Positions 1 through 5,219 of a DNA stretch of 10,078 nt are shown piece after piece. The stretch lies in the NCBI GenBank assembly GCA_046076045.1, contig JBJTRI010000047.1:1-10078 (forward strand), given 5' to 3'. The notes under the pieces are model-generated. The model worked only from the letters and a program-made list of their open reading frames with translations. It was not told where the DNA came from and searched no databases. A program made the translations under genes and the position numbers. The DNA is from JAIOPA01 sp046076045. GTDB taxonomy: Bacteria > Eisenbacteria > RBG-16-71-46. Positions within the stretch are counted from its first letter, which is position 1. The number at the start of each line of letters is the position of its first letter.

Positions 1-54
1 GCGCACAGGTGGAGCACTGGTGGAGCACAGGTAGAGCACAGGTAGAGCACACGG
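1..54. repeat. 11-bp tandem repeat array, cut by the window edge
   Basis: Five consecutive 11-bp units with consensus RGAGCACAGGT are visible. They are 1-10 (partial, one mismatch), 11-21 (one mismatch), 22-32 (GGAGCACAGGT), 33-43 (AGAGCACAGGT) and 44-54 (first eight bases match, then it decays). The array may continue to the left beyond the window. It lies downstream of the spoVG terminator and overlaps no credible gene. The period is not a multiple of three, which argues against coding. Its role is unknown; a short minisatellite or a row of protein-binding sites would both fit. Confidence 0.8.
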
Positions 55-120
55 GCGGCGAGTCGGGGGCGGCTGGCACGGTCCGCCGCGAACGGAGGTC
101 GGGGCCCTCCCCCAAAGACC

Positions 121-155
121 CGGGCGGGTGCCCCGTCGTCCGGAGCACCCGCCCG
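121..155 (-). terminator. Intrinsic-type terminator after spoVG
   Basis: An 11-bp perfect inverted repeat (CGGGCGGGTGC at 121-131 against GCACCCGCCCG at 145-155) continues, after one mismatch, with three more pairs (CCG/CGG) around a 5-nt loop. Read on the minus strand, the hairpin begins about 30 nt after the spoVG stop and is followed by GGTCTTTGGG, a weak U-containing tract. This is the strongest hairpin I found in the window, and it marks the likely end of the transcription unit. The remaining sequence from 55 to 120 shows no gene. Confidence 0.75.
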
Positions 156-185
156 AGTTCCCGACTCCCGCCGTCGTCCGTCCGG

Positions 186-482
186 TCAGTAGGTGTGCTG
201 CTCCTCGCCCCGGTGCACGCTCGGGTTGGCGAGTTCGCGCTCGTACTCGGCCATGACCAGGTCGGTGAGGTACTTGCGGGTCGCGTCGTTGATCGGGTGC
301 GCGAGGTCCTGGTGCTGGCCGTCGGGACGCTTGCGGCTCGGCATCGCCACGAACAATCCGGTGTTGCCGCGGATGACCTTGAGCCCACGGATCACGAACG
401 AGTCGTTGAGCGTGATGCTGACGAACGCCTTGAGCTTCTCGTCGTTGCGCAGCGAGACGCGAATCTCGGTGATCTCGATCAT
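186..482 (-). CDS. spoVG: SpoVG family protein (septation / RNA-binding regulator)
   Basis: The 98-residue product matches the SpoVG family along its whole length. It opens with MIEITEIRVSL and carries the family hallmarks FVIRGLKVIRG near residues 29-39, LFVAMPSRK near 43-51 and DLAHPIN near 59-65. The family is usually about 85-100 residues long, so the gene looks complete. SpoVG proteins are small dimeric regulators: in Bacillus and Staphylococcus they influence septation, capsule and virulence gene expression, and several bind DNA or RNA. The start is an ATG at 482, with GGGGTG 8 nt upstream as a modest ribosome site. It lies 125 bp after ispE, a neighbour order known from several Gram-negative lineages and from Firmicutes, and is closed by the terminator at 121-155. 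It may share the upstream transcript or have its own promoter. Its target in this organism cannot be read from the sequence. Confidence 0.95.
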   Translation of the reverse strand: MIEITEIRVSLRNDEKLKAFVSITLNDSFVIRGLKVIRGNTGLFVAMPSRKRPDGQHQDLAHPINDATRKYLTDLVMAEYERELANPSVHRGEEQHTY

Positions 483-531
483 GCGATGCGCACCCCGGAG
501 CCGTCCAGTGGAGATCGGTTGGCTCGTTCAG

Positions 532-550
532 CGGCGCCCTCATGGCGCCG
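532..550 (-). promoter_or_regulatory. Hairpin in the ispE-spoVG gap
   Basis: A perfect 7-bp stem (CGGCGCC at 532-538, GGCGCCG at 544-550) encloses a 5-nt loop. It sits in the 125-bp gap, about 58 nt after the ispE stop and 50 nt before the spoVG start. No T-run follows on the minus strand, so it is a poor classical terminator. It could be a partial terminator, an RNA-stability element or a spoVG leader structure. Two similar direct repeats (GGTCTTCGTG near 550 and GGTCTTCACG near 576) flank this part of the gap. I found no convincing -10/-35 pair in the gap. Confidence 0.4.
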
Positions 551-607
551 GTCTTCGTGGAGCATCGGCGTGCGGGTCTTCACGACGGACCCCCGCACCG
601 CTGCGTT

Positions 608-1540
608 TCAGAGGAACCGCAGACCCCGCCCCACCGAACGCACCTCGAACAGAGGTTCGTCCCCGGAGAAGCGAGCCACGATCCCGCGGACCGAGGCACC
701 ACGCGGAACGATCGCGAACACCGCGGAGCCACTACCGGTCAGATGCGGATCCGGCAGGCCCGCCGCGCGCAGGCGCGCACGCAATGATTCGAGATCGCGA
801 CGATGATGCCCAAGGAGTTGTTCGAACCGATTGCCGCGACGGACGAGCGACTCGACAGAAGCGCGCGAACGTCCCACGGTGCGTGCGAATCTGCGGTGCT
901 CACTCCATGGAGTCAAGCCGAATCTCTTCAAGTGGTGCCTTCGGAACGCATCCTTGGTCGAGACTCGCCATGCTGGCATCGCGACGATCGCGCGGAACGA
1001 GGACGACAGCCTCATGCGGGTGAGCCGCTCGCCGCGTCCCTCACCGAGCGCCGTTCCCCCGAGAGAGGCGAACGGGACGTCGGAACCCAATCGCAATGAC
1101 CATGCGAGGATACGCGCGCGCGTGACGCGGCGGCCATGCAAACGCAGCACCGCCGCGAGCGCGGCCGCCGCGTCGGCGCTGCCTCCCCCCATGCCCGCCT
1201 GCGCCGGGATGCGCTTCACGAGTGTGAATCGCGCCCCACCCGGCAATCCCAATTCCCCATGCACGAGGCGCGCGGCGCGCAGCACCAGGTTGTCGGGGCC
1301 CGTGGGCACCACGTCGCGCACCGCGCGCGCACGACGCCCCGGGATCGCCGCGTCCTCGTGTCGCACGCACAGCGAGAACCCGCGCGTCGTGCGCTCGGCC
1401 ACCAGCGTGTCGGCGAGCGAGATGGACTGGAACACGGTGACGAGGTCGTGATAGCCGTCGGCGCGGCGCGGGCCCACCGCGAGGCCCAGATTGAGCTTGG
1501 CGCGCGCCTCGACCGTGACGCGCGCGGGGCGGCGGCTCAC
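608..1540 (-). CDS. ispE: 4-diphosphocytidyl-2-C-methyl-D-erythritol kinase
   Basis: IspE is a GHMP-family kinase. It phosphorylates the 2-hydroxyl of CDP-methylerythritol using ATP, in the cytosolic MEP pathway to isopentenyl diphosphate. Family marks are in order: AKLNLGL (14-20) with the catalytic lysine at 15, RADGYHDL (26-33), the ATP-binding glycine loop IPAQAGMGGGSADAAA (111-126), LGSDVPF (151-157) with the catalytic aspartate at 154, and the C-terminal LTGSGSAVFA (267-276). At 310 residues it is of usual length. I chose the GTG at 1540 because it overlaps the TGA of the preceding gene in GTGA and leaves a normal short N-terminus; no good Shine-Dalgarno is seen, so translation probably depends on coupling. 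Codon use in the second half, roughly 780-960, is less GC-rich than in its neighbours. The product feeds the isoprenoid pool from which the polyprenyl phosphate used by the upstream UbiA-like enzyme is built. Confidence 0.93.
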   Translation of the reverse strand: MSRRPARVTVEARAKLNLGLAVGPRRADGYHDLVTVFQSISLADTLVAERTTRGFSLCVRHEDAAIPGRRARAVRDVVPTGPDNLVLRAARLVHGELGLPGGARFTLVKRIPAQAGMGGGSADAAAALAAVLRLHGRRVTRARILAWSLRLGSDVPFASLGGTALGEGRGERLTRMRLSSSFRAIVAMPAWRVSTKDAFRRHHLKRFGLTPWSEHRRFARTVGRSRASVESLVRRGNRFEQLLGHHRRDLESLRARLRAAGLPDPHLTGSGSAVFAIVPRGASVRGIVARFSGDEPLFEVRSVGRGLRFL

Positions 1541-2427
1541 CGTGCGGCGTACAGGATCCAGACGGCGAGTGCGACGAACGCGAGCACCGCATACTGGATC
1601 GGTCGGTCGGAGACGAGCACCTGCGACGGGTCCTCGGCGGTCTCTGAGACGCGCACGAGGTGCAGGTAGCGGAACACCGCGTACGCCACGATCGGCACCG
1701 TCACGATGAGCGCCTCGCTGCCGAACTTGGCGACCGTCGCGGGCCAGATGGTGTAGAGCGCATACGACATGAGCGTGCACGCCGCGGCCACCGTGAGCAT
1801 GCGGTCGAGCAACTCGGGCGTGTAGGCCGCGAGCACCGCGCGCTGCTGCATGGCGGCCTCACCGGCGTTGGCCAGTTCGCGGCGGCGCTTCGAGACCGCG
1901 AGGAAGAGCGCGCCGAAGAACGTGCACACGAGCAGCCACGCCGAGAGCGGCGTGTCGGGCGCGATCGGCAGCAGCAGCGCCACGCCCGCGACCGCGCGCA
2001 GCACGAACCCCGCCGCGATCACGAACACGTCGAGGATGACCTGATGCTTGAGCGCGTAACTGTAGGCGAGGTTGAGCACGAGATAGGCCACGAGCACCGC
2101 GGCGTAGGCCGCCCCGAGCCACGCCGCCAGCGCACCGACCGCGACGAGCAGCACGGGCACCGCGCCCCACGCCAGCCCCACCGGCAGCCGCCCCGAGGCG
2201 AGCGGACGATGACGCTTGCGCGGGTGCACGCGGTCGGCCGCGACGTCGCGCAGGTCGTTCACCAGATACACGGTGCCCGCGAGCAGCGAGAACCCGAGGA
2301 AGCCGGCGGTCGCGCGCACGAGCAGGTCGGGGTGGCTCGCCTGCAGCGCGAACACCACGCCTGCGAACACGAGCAGGTTCTTGGTCCACTGCTTCGGGCG
2401 CAGCGCCTTGAGCAGGGCGAGGATCAC
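1537..2427 (-). CDS. UbiA-family prenyltransferase, probable decaprenyl-phosphate phosphoribosyltransferase
   Basis: This 296-residue, very hydrophobic protein with about eight or nine membrane spans belongs to the UbiA superfamily. The first Asp-rich motif NDLRDVAADRVHPRKRHRP (57-75) and the start LRPKQWTKNLLVFAGVVFA resemble the branch that moves 5-phosphoribose from PRPP onto decaprenyl phosphate (DPPR synthase, first step to decaprenylphosphoryl-arabinose in mycobacteria). The second active-site motif is represented by ILDVFVIAAGFVLR (131-144). Many bacteria outside actinomycetes carry this branch, often beside surface-sugar genes. The start is a GTG at 2427, overlapping the gmhA TGA as GTGA; only a G-rich, weak ribosome site precedes it. 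Being next to gmhA and ispE supports a role in polyprenyl-linked sugar carriers. I am sure of the family and less sure of the exact substrates; a true 4-hydroxybenzoate or protohaem prenyltransferase is less likely from the motifs. Confidence 0.85.
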   Translation of the reverse strand: MILALLKALRPKQWTKNLLVFAGVVFALQASHPDLLVRATAGFLGFSLLAGTVYLVNDLRDVAADRVHPRKRHRPLASGRLPVGLAWGAVPVLLVAVGALAAWLGAAYAAVLVAYLVLNLAYSYALKHQVILDVFVIAAGFVLRAVAGVALLLPIAPDTPLSAWLLVCTFFGALFLAVSKRRRELANAGEAAMQQRAVLAAYTPELLDRMLTVAAACTLMSYALYTIWPATVAKFGSEALIVTVPIVAYAVFRYLHLVRVSETAEDPSQVLVSDRPIQYAVLAFVALAVWILYAAR

Positions 2428-3125
2428 GCCCGCCCCCGCTTCGTGGTCCGCTTCCGCGCGCGGCCGGCGGCCGGGCGCGCGGGGCGGCGCGTGGGCTTGG
2501 GCCCCTTGCCGAGCACCGCGTCGGGGAACAGGGTGCGCTCCACGATGAGGCAGAAGGCGTGCCCCATCGCGATGTGCCCCTCCTGGATGTTCGGCGTGCT
2601 GTCGCTCGGCGTGACGAGCGCCACGTCGCACATGGCCGCGAACTCGGTGCCCTTCGCGCCCGTCATGCCGATCACGTTCATGCCGAGGCCCTGCGCGGTG
2701 CGCACCGCACGCCGGATGCTCTCGGAGCGCCCACTCGTGGTGATGGCGACCAGCACGTCGCCGGGTTCGCCACTGCCCTCGAGCTGGCGCGAGAACACCT
2801 GGTCGTAGCCGTAGTCGTTGCCGATCGCGGTCACCGCAGACGAGTTCGCGGTGAGCGCGACCGCGGGCAGACCGGGACGGTCCACGAGGTAGCGGCCCGA
2901 GAACTCGGCCGCGAGATGCTGCGCGTCGGCCGCGCTGCCGCCGTTCCCGCAGAAGTACACGGTGCCGCCCGACTCGAAGCAACCGATCAGCAACTCCGCG
3001 GCCCCGGCGACCGCCGGGGCGTTGCGCTGCGCGAGCAGCGCGAGCGACCGTGCGGAATCGGCGAGTGCGGTGTGGGCCTGCGACTCGAGGGCGTCATGTT
3101 CGCGACGGGGCTTGCGCGTGGGCAT
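2424..3125 (-). CDS. gmhA: SIS-domain phosphoheptose isomerase (GmhA-like)
   Basis: A 233-residue cytosolic SIS-fold protein of the GmhA type, which converts sedoheptulose 7-phosphate to D-glycero-D-manno-heptose 7-phosphate, the first step to ADP- or GDP-heptose. Visible marks are YFCGNGGSAADAQHLAAEFS (57-76), with H70 and E74 in the places of the metal and catalytic residues, then TANSSAV (92-98), the phosphate-binding TTSGRSES (129-136), and STPNIQEGHIAMGH (176-189), with Q181 and H184 or H189 as likely active-site partners. The start ATG at 3125 has a good ribosome site (GGAAGAGGA, about 6 nt away) and follows rmlD by 35 bp. Family members usually end near residue 195-205; here about 28 more residues follow, 12 of them Lys or Arg and none acidic, and the end overlaps the next gene. 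No other heptose gene is in the window, so the pathway must be completed elsewhere; a DiaA-like role is a weaker alternative. Confidence 0.9.
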   Translation of the reverse strand: MPTRKPRREHDALESQAHTALADSARSLALLAQRNAPAVAGAAELLIGCFESGGTVYFCGNGGSAADAQHLAAEFSGRYLVDRPGLPAVALTANSSAVTAIGNDYGYDQVFSRQLEGSGEPGDVLVAITTSGRSESIRRAVRTAQGLGMNVIGMTGAKGTEFAAMCDVALVTPSDSTPNIQEGHIAMGHAFCLIVERTLFPDAVLGKGPKPTRRPARPAAGRARKRTTKRGRA

Positions 3126-3160
3126 CGGGGATCCTCTTCCGTGTCCGGGACGACGGGGTT

Positions 3161-4015
3161 TCAGACGCGGGCGCCGGTCGGCGCCGCGAGGTAGCGCGCC
3201 AGGGCGTCGCGCCAATCGGGCATGGGCCGTCCGAGCACGTGCTCGAGCGTCCCCAGGTGGAGCACCGACCACGAGGGACGGCGCGCGGGGCGCGACAGCG
3301 TCGAACTGGAGATGGCGGCGACCTCGACCTTCGCGCCCGCCAGTCGGCAGATCTCGACCGCGAACTCGTGCCACGTGCAGGCGCCCGAGTTGGTCGCGTG
3401 CAGCGTGCCGTAGGCGCGTCGCTCCATGACCGCGACGAGCGCGAGGGCGAGGTCACCGGTCCATGTGGGCGCACCGTGCTGGTCGTCCACCACCGCGAGC
3501 GGGCCGCCGGCCAGCGCGCGGTCGCGGATCGTGTCCACGAAGTTGCGCCCGCCGCGGCCGTAGAGCCATGCGGTGCGCACGATGGCGTGGCGCGGGTTCG
3601 TGGTGCGCACACCCTCCTCGCCCGCCCACTTGCTGCGGCCGTACACCGACAGCGGTCCCACCGCATCGTGCTCGCGACGCGGCGTGGGGTCGTTTCCTGG
3701 GAACACGTAGTCGGTCGAGACGTGCAGCACCGCGGCGCCCACGTCGTGCGCGGCCACGGCGGCGTTGCGCGCCCCCAGCCCGTTCACGAGGAACGCGCGC
3801 TCGACCTCGGTCTCGCAGCCGTCCACGTTGGTGTAGGCCGCGAGATGGCACACCCAGTCGGGCTTCGCCTTCGCGACCGCGGCGCGCACGGCGGCCGCAT
3901 CGGTCACGTCGAGCGTGGCGCGGTCGAACGCGACCACCGCGTGGCCGGCCGCCTCGAGTGCCGGCACCACGGCCTGCGCGAGCATGCCGCCCGCGCCGGT
4001 GACCAGCACCCTCAC
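3161..4015 (-). CDS. rfbD: dTDP-4-dehydrorhamnose reductase (RmlD/RfbD)
   Basis: A 284-residue member of the extended short-chain dehydrogenase family, acting in the last step of dTDP-L-rhamnose synthesis: NAD(P)H reduction of dTDP-4-dehydro-6-deoxy-L-mannose. The N-terminal nucleotide-binding loop is VLVTGAGGMLAQAV (3-16). The family signatures VCHLAAYTNVDGCE (55-68), VSTDYVFPG (99-107) and the catalytic YGRSK (125-129, Tyr and Lys) follow, then VRTAWLYG (146-153) and a late PTWTGDLA (183-190). Length is normal. The start GTG at 4015 overlaps the rmlA TGA as GTGA and has GTGGAG 5 nt upstream. It directly follows rmlA, but the two middle enzymes (RmlB dehydratase and RmlC epimerase) are not in the window. 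The glycine-rich loop reads GGMLA where GxLG is common; this is a mild variation. Confidence 0.93.
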   Translation of the reverse strand: MRVLVTGAGGMLAQAVVPALEAAGHAVVAFDRATLDVTDAAAVRAAVAKAKPDWVCHLAAYTNVDGCETEVERAFLVNGLGARNAAVAAHDVGAAVLHVSTDYVFPGNDPTPRREHDAVGPLSVYGRSKWAGEEGVRTTNPRHAIVRTAWLYGRGGRNFVDTIRDRALAGGPLAVVDDQHGAPTWTGDLALALVAVMERRAYGTLHATNSGACTWHEFAVEICRLAGAKVEVAAISSSTLSRPARRPSWSVLHLGTLEHVLGRPMPDWRDALARYLAAPTGARV

Positions 4016-5136
4016 GCCAACTCCACCCGGCTCGAGTCGCCCAGCATGAACCGGTGCGCGCTCGGGCGCGCGTCGCTCGCGGTCACCACCACGTCGCGCC
4101 CGATGAGGCTGGACTCGATGCGGCCCGGGATGCGCAGGAGCTGGCTGCGATCGAGCACGATGGAGTGCTCGACCTCGCACTGCTCGATGCGCACGCCGTC
4201 GGCGATGGCGCTGAACGGCCCCACGTAGGCGTCCACGATGTGAGCCCCCGCCCCCAGCACGAGCGGCCCGCGCAGGCGCGAGCGCTCCACGCGCGCACCG
4301 GGCGCGATGTGGACCGGACCCTCGATGATGGTCGCGGAGTCGACGGTGCCCTCGACGCTCGTCACGAGGTCGGCGAGTACGATGCGGTTGGCCTCGAGCA
4401 GGTCCTCGACGCGACCGGTGTCCTTCCACCAGCCGTGGATGACGTGCGAGCGCACGTTGCGACCGGTGGTGATGAGGTGCTGGATGGCGTCGGTGATCTC
4501 GAGCTCGCCGCGCGGCGACGGCTGGATCGCGCGCACCGCGTCGAAGATGGACTTGGTGAACAGGTAGACGCCGACCAGCGCGAGGTCGCTGCGCGGCTGC
4601 TTGGGCTTCTCCTCGAGACGCACGACGCGCTCGCCCTCGAGCTCGGCGACGCCGAACTCCCACGGACGCGCGACCTTCGCGAGCAGGATCTGGGCCTCGG
4701 GCTTCTCGCGCTCGAACTCCTCGACGAACGGCACGATGCCGTCCTTGATGAGGTTGTCGCCCAGGTACATGACGAACGAGTCGCCCGCCATGAAGTCCTC
4801 GGCGATCTTGACCGCGTGCGCCAGCCCGAGCGGGGCCTCCTGCTCGAGGTACGTGACGCGCAACCCGAACTGCGAACCGTCGCCGACCGCGGCGCGGATC
4901 TCGGCCTGCGAGTTGACGAGCGTGGTGACCATCTCGCCGGTGCGGTGATCGGGCTGCAGCAGCTCGCGCGGGTCGCTCACGATGATGCCGACGTCGCGGA
5001 TGCCCGCGGCCGCGATGGCCTCGAGGCCGTAGAACAGGACCGGCTTGTTGGCGACGGGCACGAGCTGCTTGGCCCGCGTGTGCGTGATGGGACGGAGCCG
5101 CGTGCCGCGGCCGCCCGCGAGGACGAGTGCCTTCAA
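4012..5136 (-). CDS. rfbA: Glucose-1-phosphate thymidylyltransferase, long form (RmlA/StrD type)
   Basis: This 374-residue cytosolic enzyme joins dTTP and glucose 1-phosphate to dTDP-glucose. The nucleotidyltransferase domain (about 1-240) has LAGGRGTRLRPIT (6-18), KQLVPVANKP (23-32), the metal-binding YLGDN (124-128), EEKP (175-178), ELEITDAI (211-218) and WWKDTG (236-241). The last 110 residues or so (SATIIEGPVHIAPGA onward) read as a left-handed beta-helix of hexapeptide-like turns. This tail marks the long form, as in StrD and archaeal sugar-nucleotide enzymes, whereas short RmlA is about 290 residues. The start is a TTG at 5136: it sits 7 nt after AGGA, overlaps the preceding 28-codon gene by TTGA, and begins the canonical MKALVLAGG. 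Archaeal-type members can also use UTP or act at the 6-position, so the nucleotide is known only by family. It is coupled to rmlD downstream. Confidence 0.93.
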   Translation of the reverse strand: MKALVLAGGRGTRLRPITHTRAKQLVPVANKPVLFYGLEAIAAAGIRDVGIIVSDPRELLQPDHRTGEMVTTLVNSQAEIRAAVGDGSQFGLRVTYLEQEAPLGLAHAVKIAEDFMAGDSFVMYLGDNLIKDGIVPFVEEFEREKPEAQILLAKVARPWEFGVAELEGERVVRLEEKPKQPRSDLALVGVYLFTKSIFDAVRAIQPSPRGELEITDAIQHLITTGRNVRSHVIHGWWKDTGRVEDLLEANRIVLADLVTSVEGTVDSATIIEGPVHIAPGARVERSRLRGPLVLGAGAHIVDAYVGPFSAIADGVRIEQCEVEHSIVLDRSQLLRIPGRIESSLIGRDVVVTASDARPSAHRFMLGDSSRVELA

Positions 5137-5219
5137 TGCTTGTTCCTCATGTGCCAGAGGAAACCGACGATGATGAACAGGCCCATGACGACCATGACGA
5201 CCAGCTCACCGGTGCTCAT
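5133..5219 (-). CDS. 28-residue single-span membrane peptide, unrecognised
   Basis: A small open frame sits exactly between alaS and rmlA. Its ATG at 5219 overlaps the alaS stop as ATGA, and its TGA overlaps the rmlA TTG start as TTGA, so all bases of the junction are used for coding. The peptide starts MSTGELVVMVVMGLF, continues through a hydrophobic run to about residue 22 and ends in the polar, basic WHMRNKH. This gives one predicted membrane span of about 17 residues with a short, probably cytosolic, positive tail. Twenty-five of 28 codons end in G or C, as in its neighbours, which supports real coding. A weak ribosome site (ACGGAA) lies upstream inside alaS, so coupling to alaS is likely. 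I do not recognise the family. It might be a membrane anchor or regulator for an adjacent enzyme, or merely a coupling device that carries the rmlA ribosome site (AGGA within its last codons). Confidence 0.7.
   Translation of the reverse strand: MSTGELVVMVVMGLFIIVGFLWHMRNKH

Noticed and set aside
9..1099. Long plus-strand open frames across spoVG and ispE
   Set aside because: They lie opposite well-supported genes, encode Arg-rich low-complexity protein without family motifs and arise from the high GC content.
1541..1780. Longer N-terminus for IspE starting at 1780
   Set aside because: The added 80 residues are Arg-rich, unlike any kinase sequence, and overlap the UbiA-like gene in another frame.
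3126..3374. Longer N-terminus for GmhA starting at 3374
   Set aside because: It would overlap rmlD by more than 200 bp with non-family sequence, and the ATG at 3125 has a clear ribosome site.
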